Of a DNA stretch of 64,000 nucleotides, positions 8,320-16,419 are shown in pieces. The notes beneath the pieces were generated by a model. The model was not told the DNA's origin, did not search any database, and saw only the letters and a list, made by a program, of their open reading frames with translations. Positions within the stretch are counted from its first letter, which is position 1. Every line of letters begins with the position of its first letter. Origin of the DNA: CAZSRL01 sp964609615 (lineage in GTDB: Bacteria; Bacillota_I; Bacilli_A; RF39; UBA660); NCBI GenBank assembly GCA_964609615.1, contig CAZSRL010000002.1, forward strand, positions 1-64,000, in the 5' to 3' direction. The position numbers were made by a program, and so were the translations under genes.

Positions 8320-9231
8320 TTGAAAAAATATAAAACAGTAGGAATCCCAAGAGCACTGCTTTATCATACATATGGTGATTTTTGGTTGTACTTTTTTGAT
8401 GAATTAAATATTAATTATATTTTAAGCCCAAAATCTAATAAAAAAATATTAAATAGAGGAATAAAGTTTTCAACAAGTGAATCTTGTTTATCATTAAAAC
8501 TATTTATAGGGCATATTGATTATTTAAAAAATAAATGTGATTTAATATTTATTCCTAGAATACAAAAACTAAAATATAATGAAGTTGTTTGTACAAACTT
8601 TAATGCTTTATATGATATTACTAAAACTATATTTCCTAATATTAATATTCTTCATTACAATTTAGATTGCAAAAAGAAAAAAACTGAGTTAAAAGAATTT
8701 ATAAAAATCGGAAATTATTTTAATAAATCATTTTACACTACTATAAAAGCATATTATAAAGCAAAGAAAAAAGTAAAAGATTCAAATGAAAAAATAAACA
8801 ATAAAAATAAAAAAATTCTAGACAATAAAAATAAAAAAATATTATTAGTTGGTCAAAATTATAATATATGCGATGAATTAATAGGAAATGAAGTAAAAAA
8901 ATTATTATTAAAAGAAAAAGTTGATGTAGTTTTTAATACAAAAATAGATAATAATCTATATAAAAATCTTATGCCATCAATGTATTTTTCATATTCTAAA
9001 AATATTATAAATTCAATTTTAAAATATAAAAATAAAGTAAATGGAATAATTTTTATAACAAGTTTCCCATGTGGTTGTGATTCTCTAATAATAGATATGA
9101 TTAAAATAAAAATAAAGGACATTCCAATATTATCTATTGTTTTTGATGATTATATGTCAAATACCGGATTAGTTACAAGAATAGAAAGCTTTGTTGACAT
9201 TATAAAGGAGAGAGAAAATGTTAAAAATTAG
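8320..9231 (+). CDS. Acyl-CoA dehydratase activase-related protein (DUF2229-type)
   Basis: Matches the N-terminal half of the DUF2229/HgdB-like region found in very large 'CoA-substrate-specific enzyme activase' proteins: VGIPRALLYHTYGDFW, then the Cys motif STSESCLSLKLFIGH, IFIPRI, and a later FITSFPCGCDS cluster near residue 248. Those Cys residues are candidate [4Fe-4S] ligands. The start is a TTG preceded by GGTGAT. It is the first gene of a three-gene operon and overlaps the next gene by 14 bases. The substrate is unknown; the family includes 2-hydroxyacyl-CoA dehydratases but also uncharacterised ATP-driven electron-transfer proteins. Confidence 0.8.
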   Translation: MKKYKTVGIPRALLYHTYGDFWLYFFDELNINYILSPKSNKKILNRGIKFSTSESCLSLKLFIGHIDYLKNKCDLIFIPRIQKLKYNEVVCTNFNALYDITKTIFPNINILHYNLDCKKKKTELKEFIKIGNYFNKSFYTTIKAYYKAKKKVKDSNEKINNKNKKILDNKNKKILLVGQNYNICDELIGNEVKKLLLKEKVDVVFNTKIDNNLYKNLMPSMYFSYSKNIINSILKYKNKVNGIIFITSFPCGCDSLIIDMIKIKIKDIPILSIVFDDYMSNTGLVTRIESFVDIIKERENVKN

Positions 9232-10285
9232 TTTTGCTCATTGTGATAATTATTATTACCCAATATATTATTTATTTAAAAATATTACAAATAAAGATAT
9301 AATTATTCCACCTACACCTACTAAAAAAACTATTGAATTGGGAAATAAATATTCTCCAGAATGTATATGTTTACCATTTAAATATAATTTAGGTAACTTT
9401 ATAGAAAGTTTAGAAAAAGGGGCAAACACAATTATACATGCTGGTGGAGGATGTAAATATGGATATTATCCTGAAGTTCAACAAAGTATATTAAAAGAAT
9501 TAGGTTATGACTTTAAATTTTATAATCTAGTAGATAGGAGAGTATTTTCTTTTAAACACATATACAAAATATTTAAAGAAATAAACCCAAATTTAATATT
9601 TATTAATTTTGTTAAAACATTTATATATTCATTATTAATTACATATTTTATTGATAAAATAGAAAATTATATTAGATTAAATGCAACATTAATAAAAAAT
9701 AAAGATATAATAGCTAAAACAAAAGAATTAATGATTAATTCTTTCATAAATCATAAGAGCATAATAAAACTTATAATTATTTATATTATTTATAGAATTA
9801 AATTTAAATTATTAAAAAAAGATAAGTATAAAAAAACACTAAAAATTGGTATTATTGGTGAACTTTATACTAATATGAATTCTTGTGCAAATAATAATAT
9901 TGAAGAAAAACTTATTAATATGAATGTAAAAATAAAACGTTTTACTAATGCTAGTTATTTACTTGTTTTTAAAAAAATATTTGAACCATTATTATTATTT
10001 AAAATTAGAAAATATGCTAAATATAATATGGGAGCGGATGCACACGATAATATATATAGAATGTTATATCTAAAAAAGAAAAAATATGATGGAGTAATAC
10101 ATATAAAGCCATCTTTTTGTACTCCAGAAATAGGAGTAATTCCAACTTTAGAAAAAGTAAGTTCCGAAATAAATTTACCAATAATATTTTTAACTCAAGA
10201 TGTTCAATCTTCTGATGAAGGTGTAAACACAAGACTTGAAGCATTTTGTGATATGTTATGGATGAGAAAGGACAAAAATGAATAA
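9218..10285 (+). CDS. 2-hydroxyacyl-CoA dehydratase (HgdB)-like protein
   Basis: Second component of the split system. Conserved stretches are SPECICLPFKYNLGNF (about residue 48), IHAGGGCKYGYYPEVQ (about 75), IGIIGELYTNMN, a C-terminal KPSFCTPEIG and a TRLEAF end. Cys at ECICLPF, GGGCKYG and SFCTPE suit Fe-S ligation. The middle (about 120-215) is Lys/Ile-rich and may contain an amphipathic or hydrophobic helix. It overlaps the gene before by 14 bases and the activase gene after by 8, so the three are translationally coupled and presumably made in fixed ratio. Confidence 0.78.
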   Translation: MLKISFAHCDNYYYPIYYLFKNITNKDIIIPPTPTKKTIELGNKYSPECICLPFKYNLGNFIESLEKGANTIIHAGGGCKYGYYPEVQQSILKELGYDFKFYNLVDRRVFSFKHIYKIFKEINPNLIFINFVKTFIYSLLITYFIDKIENYIRLNATLIKNKDIIAKTKELMINSFINHKSIIKLIIIYIIYRIKFKLLKKDKYKKTLKIGIIGELYTNMNSCANNNIEEKLINMNVKIKRFTNASYLLVFKKIFEPLLLFKIRKYAKYNMGADAHDNIYRMLYLKKKKYDGVIHIKPSFCTPEIGVIPTLEKVSSEINLPIIFLTQDVQSSDEGVNTRLEAFCDMLWMRKDKNE

Positions 10286-11222
10286 TTGTTATTTAGGGAT
10301 TGATGTTGGATCCATTTCAACAAAAGGTGTTATTATTGATGAACAATGTAATATAATTGTTAAATCATACATTATGACAGAGGGAAATCCAATGACGTCA
10401 ATAAAAAAACTTATTAACATTTTAAATACATCCTTAATAAACAGAAATATTGTTATTAAGGGAATAGGTACTACAGGAAGTGCTAGAAAATTAGTTGGTT
10501 CTCTATTAGATGCGAATGTAATAAAAAATGAAATAACCGCTCATGCGATAGGAACACTTCATAATCACTCTGATGTAAGAACAATTTTAGAAATTGGGGG
10601 TCAGGACTCAAAAATAATATTATTAAAAGATGGAATCGTAACTGATTATGCAATGAATACCTTATGCGCTGCAGGTACTGGAAGTTTTTTATCTAGTCAA
10701 GCAAAACGTTTAGGTATAGATATTAAAGATTTTAGTTTATTAGCATTAAAAAGTCATAATCCAACTAAAATAGCTGCAAGATGTACTGTATTTGCAGAAA
10801 GCGATTTAATACATAAAGCAGAGATAGGTTATAAACAAGAGGATATTGTTGCTGGACTTTGTAGAAGTATTGTATTAAATTACTTAAATAATGTAGCAAA
10901 AAACAAAAAAATTAAGTTTCCAATTGTATTTCAAGGTGGAGTTAGTAAAAATAAAGGGGTTGTAAAATTCTTTGAACAAGAGTTAAATGAAAAAATAATT
11001 GTTGATGAAAATGGGCCGTTAATGGGAGCTTATGGTGTTGCAATACTTGCTAAAGAAAAAAAAGAAAATAAAATATATGATTTAAATATTAAAGATGTAA
11101 AATATGAAACTAAAGGAACTGAATGTAGCAAATGTCCTAATAATTGTGAAATAGTAAAGGTTTTTAGAGATAATATACTAATAGATGCATATGGAAATAA
11201 ATGCCCCAATGGATTAGAATAA
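10278..11222 (+). CDS. BadF/HgdC-type ATPase, acyl-CoA dehydratase activase
   Basis: A 314-residue ASKHA-fold ATPase. It shows the phosphate-1 motif GIDVGSISTKGVIID (residue 7), IGTTGSARKLVG, EIGGQDSKIILL and FQGGVSKNKGV. The two Cys expected to hold the inter-subunit [4Fe-4S] cluster are in NTLCAAGTGSF and AARCTVFAESDLIH. Such activases use ATP to push one electron into a dehydratase partner. An extra tail (CSKCPNNCEI, near 284) adds a CxxCxxxC group beyond the usual 260-270-residue length. It ends the three-gene operon and is followed by a strong terminator. Confidence 0.92.
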   Translation: MNNCYLGIDVGSISTKGVIIDEQCNIIVKSYIMTEGNPMTSIKKLINILNTSLINRNIVIKGIGTTGSARKLVGSLLDANVIKNEITAHAIGTLHNHSDVRTILEIGGQDSKIILLKDGIVTDYAMNTLCAAGTGSFLSSQAKRLGIDIKDFSLLALKSHNPTKIAARCTVFAESDLIHKAEIGYKQEDIVAGLCRSIVLNYLNNVAKNKKIKFPIVFQGGVSKNKGVVKFFEQELNEKIIVDENGPLMGAYGVAILAKEKKENKIYDLNIKDVKYETKGTECSKCPNNCEIVKVFRDNILIDAYGNKCPNGLE

Positions 11223-11225
11223 AAA

Positions 11226-11250
11226 ACTACCCTTTTAAAGGGTAGTTTTT
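11226..11250 (+). terminator. Terminator of the activase operon
   Basis: Nine-base-pair stem ACTACCCTT/AAGGGTAGT (11226-11246) followed by five T. Confidence 0.9.
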
Positions 11251-11329
11251 CAGAAACCCTATAAGGGTATATTACTGGCTAGCACCACATGGTGCTTTTT
11301 TTGTCTGCCAATTGCCTTTGTCACTCTTG

Positions 11330-11794
11330 CTATCCCTTGAAGGGATCCTTATATTCTTTTATGCTTCTTTTATCTTTTATTGCATCTTCTGTTTCTTGTT
11401 CTCTTATATATTTTTTGATTGTTGCTTTATTTAGTCCTACTGTACTCACATAATATCCTTCGCTCCAAAAATGTCTATTCCCATAATTGTATTTTAAATT
11501 TGCATGTTCATCAAATACCATCAATGCACTTTTTCCCTTTAAATATCCCATGAAACTTGATATACTCATTTTAGGTGGAATTTTTACTAGCATATGAATA
11601 TGATCTATACACGCATTAGCTTCTATTATTTCCGCTCCCTTATAATCGCATAATCTTCGTAAATATTTTCCTATATCACTTCTTATTTTTCCATATATTG
11701 CTTTTCTTCTATATTTTGGAACAAATACTATATGGTATTGGCAATTCCACACTGTATGAGACAGTGAACTATCGTCATCATTTTTTATTCTCAT
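11330..11794 (-). CDS. tnpA: IS200-family transposase TnpA (HUH/Y1)
   Basis: A 154-residue single-strand DNA transposase. It begins with the family pattern SLSHTVWNCQYHIVFVPKYRR and carries the HUH metal-binding motif as HIHML (about residue 66). The C-terminal helix with the likely catalytic Tyr is KKYIREQ. Length equals the usual 150-155 and no frameshift is visible, so it may be active. The ATG at 11794 has a very strong SD (AAAGGAGG), but that SD can pair with an upstream 11-nt complement, see 11807-11858. Confidence 0.95.
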   Translation of the reverse strand: MRIKNDDDSSLSHTVWNCQYHIVFVPKYRRKAIYGKIRSDIGKYLRRLCDYKGAEIIEANACIDHIHMLVKIPPKMSISSFMGYLKGKSALMVFDEHANLKYNYGNRHFWSEGYYVSTVGLNKATIKKYIREQETEDAIKDKRSIKEYKDPFKG

Positions 11795-11806
11795 AAATTT
11801 TATCCT

Positions 11807-11858
11807 CCTTTTGATTTTTAGGCAGTCGGCAGACTACTTTCATTATATCAAAAGGAGA
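11807..11858 (-). promoter_or_regulatory. tnpA 5' region: promoter -10 plus SD-sequestering inverted repeat
   Basis: A perfect 11-bp inverted repeat (11807-11817 and 11848-11858) pairs the tnpA Shine-Dalgarno (ATCAAAAGGAG in the mRNA sense) with CTCCTTTTGAT upstream. A TATAAT -10 box lies at 11848-11843, directly downstream of the anti-SD arm. Transcripts from this promoter would lack the anti-SD arm; read-through RNA from outside would contain it and hide the SD. Confidence 0.65.
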
Positions 11859-11945
11859 ATAAAGTTTGTATTAACGCTTCCGCTATTATATTCTCACGTG
11901 CATAGCACGTGGTTTTAAATCTCGACCAAGTAGGTCGAGATAATA

Positions 11946-11968
11946 AAAAAAATCCTTTAACAGGATTT
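11946..11968 (-). terminator. Terminator of rubrerythrin gene
   Basis: Stem AAATCCT/AGGATTT (11950-11956, 11962-11968), with a T run on the minus strand at 11953-11946. Confidence 0.85.
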
Positions 11969-11973
11969 TTTAT

Positions 11974-12513
11974 TTAATAATTAAAAGCTTTAATTTCCAT
12001 ATAACTTTCTGGATGATTGCATATTGGACAAACTTTTAAAGCAGTTGTTCCTCTATAAACATGTCCACAATTTCTACATATCCATATAACTTCTTCTTCT
12101 TTTTTAAATACTTTATCATTATTAATGTTATCTAATAATTTTTTATATCTTTCTTCATGAGCTTTTTCTATTTCGCCAACTCCAGTAAAAAGTCTTGCAA
12201 TTTCTTCAAAGCCTTCTTCCTTTGCAACTTTTGCAAATTCAGAATACATTTGAGTCCATTCATAGTTTTCTCCTGCAGCAGCATCTTCTAAATTACGAAC
12301 TGTATTAGGAATACTACCATCATTTAGCTGTTTAAACCATAACTTAGCATGTTCTTTTTCATTTCTAGCAGTTTCTTCAAAAATACCCGCCACTTGTTCA
12401 AAACCATCTTTTTTTGCTTTAGATGCATAATAATCATATTTATTTCTTGCTTGGCTTTCACCAGCAAAAGCAGTTAACAAATTTTGTTCTGTCTTGCTTC
12501 CTTTTAATTCCAT
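11974..12513 (-). CDS. rbr: Rubrerythrin
   Basis: A 179-residue non-haem iron protein that reduces hydrogen peroxide in anaerobes. It has an N-terminal four-helix ferritin-like diiron domain (ligands in [52 protein letters not shown]) followed by a C-terminal rubredoxin-type FeS4 domain with CRNCG and CPICN. Length and both domains are complete. RBS AGGAGGAGAT. It is monocistronic with its own terminator, and suggests an anaerobic or microaerobic life with transient oxygen exposure. Confidence 0.97.
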   Translation of the reverse strand: MELKGSKTEQNLLTAFAGESQARNKYDYYASKAKKDGFEQVAGIFEETARNEKEHAKLWFKQLNDGSIPNTVRNLEDAAAGENYEWTQMYSEFAKVAKEEGFEEIARLFTGVGEIEKAHEERYKKLLDNINNDKVFKKEEEVIWICRNCGHVYRGTTALKVCPICNHPESYMEIKAFNY

Positions 12514-12601
12514 ATTTTATCTCCTCCTATAATTTATTATATCACATCACATTTTAAAAATATATTTATATTTAAAACATAATATTTTATGAGGAGATAA
12601 T

Positions 12602-12985
12602 ATGGACTTTGATAAACTAAATAATGCATCTCCGTTTTTATTCACAGCGTCTGCAGTCCTTGCGGGGTTTCTTTTAATAGATGATATGACAGCAAACGAA
12701 CAAAACGCCATCTCAGGATGGTTTTTATTGCTTGGCCAAATACTGCAAACAAATGCAGCACAACAATTGCTTTTACAAGCAAGAGCAACAGGAGGAGCCC
12801 CAAATTTAAATGATAAAAATGTAAAAGAGATTTACAATCCTCTTTTTTATGACATAGGAAAATTAAAAGAGGTTCTAAAAAATGTAACACCAACTGAACA
12901 AGACTATACAATTAATCTTTTAAAAAGAACTATGCGCAATCTTCAAAATCAAGTAAATGACATAGAAAAAGAATTAAATAAATAA
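12602..12985 (+). CDS. Conserved-looking protein of unknown function, one hydrophobic segment
   Basis: A 127-residue protein I cannot assign. Residues 11-27 (PFLFTASAVLAGFLLID) form a hydrophobic helix, followed by an Asn/Gln-rich stretch (NEQNAISGWFLLLGQILQTN), a Gly/Ala/Pro link, and a C-terminal coiled-coil-like helix pair (LKEVLKNV, then LKRTMRNLQNQVNDIEKEL). No Cys or metal motif. The layout would fit a small membrane-associated helical protein. It is divergent from rubrerythrin, with its own RBS GAGGAGAT, and shares an inverted-repeat terminator with typA. I have seen similar small proteins in spore-forming clostridia, but that is a weak memory and no function follows. Confidence 0.7.
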   Translation: MDFDKLNNASPFLFTASAVLAGFLLIDDMTANEQNAISGWFLLLGQILQTNAAQQLLLQARATGGAPNLNDKNVKEIYNPLFYDIGKLKEVLKNVTPTEQDYTINLLKRTMRNLQNQVNDIEKELNK

Positions 12986-13017
12986 AGAATCAAAATAGCT
13001 AATTATTTTGATTCTTT
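12984..13017. terminator. Bidirectional hairpin between the unknown gene and typA
   Basis: A 14-bp stem (12984-12997 with 13004-13017) lies between two convergent genes and includes the last typA codons. T-runs on each side are weak. Confidence 0.6.
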
Positions 13018-14805
13018 ATATCTTAATTTATCATCTAATATTTTTTTTCTAAGTCTTATTACTTTTGGAGTGATTTCTACATATTCATCCTCATTAATAA
13101 ACTCTAGTGCTTCTTCTAAAGTGAATTTTTTTGGTTTAGTCAAAGTTAAAGCTTCATCAGCTCCAGAACTTCTTGTATTTGTTAATTGTTTATTTTTACA
13201 TGGATTAACATTTAAATCATTTTCTCTATTATTTATTCCTATAATCATTCCCTTATAAACTTCATCAGAAGGATTAATAATCATAATACCCCTATCTGAT
13301 AAATTCCATAATGAATATGCCATTGATTTTCCATCTTCCATAGAAACAAGTACTCCGTTTTTACGTCCTCTTATTTCTCCAACATAAGGCATATAAGAAT
13401 TAAATGCTCTTACCATTACTCCTTCTCCTTTAGAATTTGTAATAAAATTACTTCTATAACCTATTAATCCTCTAGTTGGAACCAAATAATTTAGTTTTGT
13501 ATGACCATTTTCTTCAATCATACCTTGCATTATACCTTTTCTTTCATTTAAGTCATTTATTATTGTTCCTGAATAATCATTCGGAACATTAATAAATACA
13601 TTTTCAAATGGTTCACATTTTTTTCCTTCAATATTTTTATATAAAACTTCAGGTTTTGATACAGAAAGTTCATAACCTTCTCTTCTCATTTTTTCAAGCA
13701 ATATAGACAAATGTAATTCTCCTCTACCTGATACTTTGAAACCATCAGCTTTTTCTAATTCTTGAACTTCTAATCCCACATTTGTTTCTAGTTCTTTATC
13801 TAATCTTTCTTTTATGTGTCTATTAGTTAAAAATTTTCCATCTTTTCCAGCAAATGGTGAAGAATTTACTAAAAAATTCATAGACATAGTTGGTTTTTCT
13901 ATTTCTATACTAGGTAGGGCTTCTATATAATCTTTATCACAAATTGTATCCCCAATAGAAATATCAGGAGATAATGAGACTATAACAATTTCTCCACACC
14001 TAGCGCTATCAACTTCTTTTTTGTTGATTCCTTCATTAACATAAAGTTTTGATATTTTAGCATTTTCAAGTGTACCATCGTTTTTAGAAATTGCTACTTG
14101 CATATTTTTTTTAAGTATTCCCTTATTTATTTTACCAACTGCTAATCTTCCAATATAATCATCATATTCTAATGATGAAACTTGAAATTGAAGAGGTTTA
14201 TTTTCATTTTCTTCATTATTTACTTTTGTATGTTCAACAATAACATCTAAAAGTGGCAATATATCATTTCCTTCCTCAGAAACATCTAATGTTGCAACTC
14301 CATCTCTTGCTGAACCATATACAATAGGAAAATCTAATTGTGAATTATTAGCGTCTAAATCACAAAATAAATCAAATGTCATATTTACAACATCATCGAT
14401 TCTAGCATCTTTTTTATCAATTTTATTGATAAATAAAATAGGATTAATATTATTAGTTAATGCTTTTTCCAATACAAATCTAGTTTGAGGCATTGGTCCT
14501 TCTGCACTATCTACTAAAAGAACAACAGTATCTACTGTTCTCATTACTCTTTCAACTTCACTTGAAAAATCAGCATGACCTGGTGTATCTACTATATTTA
14601 TTTTATAATCCTTATATCTTATAGAACAATTTTTAGAATAAATTGTTATTCCACGTTCTCTTTCTAAATCATTACTATCCATAACTTGATCATTTACAAC
14701 TTCATTTTCTCTAAAAACACCTGTTTGATTCAAAAGAGCATCAACAAGTGTACTTTTTCCCACATCAACGTGAGCTACCATTGCTATATTTATTATTTTT
14801 TCCAT
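13003..14805 (-). CDS. typA: Ribosome-associated GTPase TypA/BipA
   Basis: A 600-residue translational GTPase of the BipA family that acts on the 70S ribosome/50S assembly, notably in stress and cold. Motifs: G1 AHVDVGKST, switch I with RERGITI, G3 DTPGHADF, G4 NKID, G5-like GSARDG; then domains II, III, V and the BipA-specific C-terminal domain (GLIGYRSNF, MAYSLWNLSDRG). I start it at ATG 14805; the longer frame to 14859 adds an implausible 18-residue extension. The G1 His of typical BipA (AHVDHGKT) is Val here. Terminator shared with the gene at 12602. Confidence 0.95.
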   Translation of the reverse strand: MEKIINIAMVAHVDVGKSTLVDALLNQTGVFRENEVVNDQVMDSNDLERERGITIYSKNCSIRYKDYKINIVDTPGHADFSSEVERVMRTVDTVVLLVDSAEGPMPQTRFVLEKALTNNINPILFINKIDKKDARIDDVVNMTFDLFCDLDANNSQLDFPIVYGSARDGVATLDVSEEGNDILPLLDVIVEHTKVNNEENENKPLQFQVSSLEYDDYIGRLAVGKINKGILKKNMQVAISKNDGTLENAKISKLYVNEGINKKEVDSARCGEIVIVSLSPDISIGDTICDKDYIEALPSIEIEKPTMSMNFLVNSSPFAGKDGKFLTNRHIKERLDKELETNVGLEVQELEKADGFKVSGRGELHLSILLEKMRREGYELSVSKPEVLYKNIEGKKCEPFENVFINVPNDYSGTIINDLNERKGIMQGMIEENGHTKLNYLVPTRGLIGYRSNFITNSKGEGVMVRAFNSYMPYVGEIRGRKNGVLVSMEDGKSMAYSLWNLSDRGIMIINPSDEVYKGMIIGINNRENDLNVNPCKNKQLTNTRSSGADEALTLTKPKKFTLEEALEFINEDEYVEITPKVIRLRKKILDDKLRYKESK

Positions 14806-14868
14806 TACTTCATCTTCTTCCGCGATAATGATAATAACACAAAAATGATAAAAGTACAAGAAAAAAGA

Positions 14869-15573
14869 CTACAAATCGCAGTCTAATATTATATTATAAG
14901 AATAATTTGTTTGTTTTTTCTTTATTTGTTTTTCTACAACAAGTTCAACTCTGGTATTTACTTTGTTACACTTATATTTTTCAAAAATTGAAACATCTGA
15001 ATGTAATTTATCTTCTAAATCATCTAAACTAAGAGAATAAACACCCTCGCTTACTCCACCCTTCATCCATGAATCCGTTTCAAAATACTGTTTTCCAAAC
15101 TCTTTTAATTTAAATTGAAGTCTATTTTCTACGTCACTTACTTTTAAAAATGATATTCCAAATATTATTATTAAAATTATACCTAAAATTATAGAAGAAT
15201 AGTATATTTCTTTTTTCTTTTTATAATTATCATAATAATATATTCCAATACCTAATAATACCAACCCTAATACAAATACTATTATTGCAAGAATACCAGT
15301 TGTTAAACTATATGAACTACACAAATATATAAAGGAACCAACAAATAATTTAATTGTAAAAATGATTCCTAATACTATTCCAGCGATTGGATAAAACAAT
15401 TTGTTTTTATCTTTAATAGATTCAAATAAACCAACAATACAAAGTAATAATCCAGCAAGAGCAATAACCTCAAATAATTCCCACACTATAAATAATATTC
15501 CAAACACTGTTAGAAAAAAACCTATTATACTTTTTTTATTATTGTTTACTTTTTCTTTTTTTTCTTTTCTCAT
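14869..15573 (-). CDS. Unknown multi-pass membrane protein
   Basis: A 234-residue protein with a basic N-terminus (KEKKEKVNNNKK), then about five hydrophobic segments between residues 17 and 145 (including IIGFFLTVFGILFIVW, GIVLGIIFTIKLFVG and ILGIILIIIFGISFL), and a roughly 85-residue hydrophilic C-terminal domain with a Cys pair (KYKCNK, ILDCDL). It resembles DUF4190-like small membrane proteins in its N-terminal half, but I do not recognise a family with confidence. It lies 63 bases upstream of typA on the same strand and may be co-transcribed. RBS ATAGGAGA. Confidence 0.65.
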   Translation of the reverse strand: MRKEKKEKVNNNKKSIIGFFLTVFGILFIVWELFEVIALAGLLLCIVGLFESIKDKNKLFYPIAGIVLGIIFTIKLFVGSFIYLCSSYSLTTGILAIIVFVLGLVLLGIGIYYYDNYKKKKEIYYSSIILGIILIIIFGISFLKVSDVENRLQFKLKEFGKQYFETDSWMKGGVSEGVYSLSLDDLEDKLHSDVSIFEKYKCNKVNTRVELVVEKQIKKKQTNYSYNIILDCDL

Positions 15574-15624
15574 ACTTTTCTCCTATTATAATTATATCAA
15601 ATATAAATATGTTTGAAAATAAAA

Positions 15625-16419
15625 TTATAAAAATTCTTTTTTATTATAACTAATTAAACTTAATAAATAAAATATAAAAATTATTACAAATGATAAAATA
15701 ATATTAAATATACTATATGTTTCATTCGTTATAATATCTCTTGATGAAAATAATTCAAAAACACTTAGATTTTTTATAAATTCAAAACTCACACTTAATC
15801 CTCCTATTATTTGTAAAAAATACATTATAAATACAAATACTATCGCAAGAGATGTGGTTAATTTTGTGTTTCTAAAAAATGTAGATAAGAATAAACAAAT
15901 AAAGTAAATAACATAATCAATAAATAAAGGCGCTATAAATAACAAAAAGAATGTTTTATAATGCATATCATCACTTATAGTTAAAGCAATAAAGTTAAAT
16001 ATCATAAATATTATGTTAAAAACAAATATACTTAAACAACAAGCTATAACTTTATTATTTAAGATTTTTGTTTTGCTTATTGGTTTAGAATATAAAAATT
16101 CTATAGTACCATCATTTTCTTCCTTAACAAGACAATTAAAGCCAAGAAGTGAAGCAAATATTCCTGATATTAACAATAAAAATGTATAACCTTCAGTTTT
16201 TATCCAACCAAATACAGAATTAATTGAAACAATATCCATATTGAATGTTTTCATCATTTCTTTTGGCATTGTTTTCATCATTTCATTTAAAGCACTTATA
16301 TTTACTTCACTTATAATACTTGGATATATTAAATATACAAGTAAGAACATTAAAGACATAAATGCAAGCCATATAAAACATGTTTTTAAATTATTTTTTA
16401 ATTCATATTTAATTATTAT
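15625..16419 (-). CDS. ABC-2 type exporter permease, probable ATA start
   Basis: Membrane subunit of the ABC pair with the gene at 16416. About six helices; the segment NCLVKEENDGTIEFLYSKP is the coupling motif typical of ABC-2 permeases. The first in-frame ATG (16359) would cut away the basic N-terminus and half of helix 1. The open frame continues upstream to an ATA at 16419 whose ATAA overlaps the ATPase stop exactly as ATGA overlaps do, 4 bases after AAGGGAG. From there the protein reads [M]IIKYELKNNLKT, a normal start for this family. I therefore place the start at 16419, with 16359 as the fallback. Confidence 0.75.
   Translation of the reverse strand: MIIKYELKNNLKTCFIWLAFMSLMFLLVYLIYPSIISEVNISALNEMMKTMPKEMMKTFNMDIVSINSVFGWIKTEGYTFLLLISGIFASLLGFNCLVKEENDGTIEFLYSKPISKTKILNNKVIACCLSIFVFNIIFMIFNFIALTISDDMHYKTFFLLFIAPLFIDYVIYFICLFLSTFFRNTKLTTSLAIVFVFIMYFLQIIGGLSVSFEFIKNLSVFELFSSRDIITNETYSIFNIILSFVIIFIFYLLSLISYNKKEFL

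Larger units (their letters stand above)
11256..11940 (-). mobile_element. IS200-type insertion sequence (IS200/IS605 family, tnpA only)
   Basis: One Y1 transposase gene with no tnpB, about 685 bp in all, flanked by sub-terminal hairpins as expected for IS200. At the 3' side of tnpA are stems at 11256-11268 and AGCACC/GGTGCT at 11281-11296; at the 5' side stems at 11895-11911 and 11920-11940. There are no terminal inverted repeats, which suits single-strand transposition. The exact cleavage sites are not determinable here; the limits given are the outermost hairpins. It sits between the terminators of two converging operons, so it disrupts nothing. Confidence 0.8.

Noticed and set aside
11281..11302. 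AGCACC/GGTGCT with T7 as a host terminator
   Set aside because: It lies inside the limits of the IS200 element and is more likely one of its end hairpins; the host operon already has a terminator at 11226-11250.
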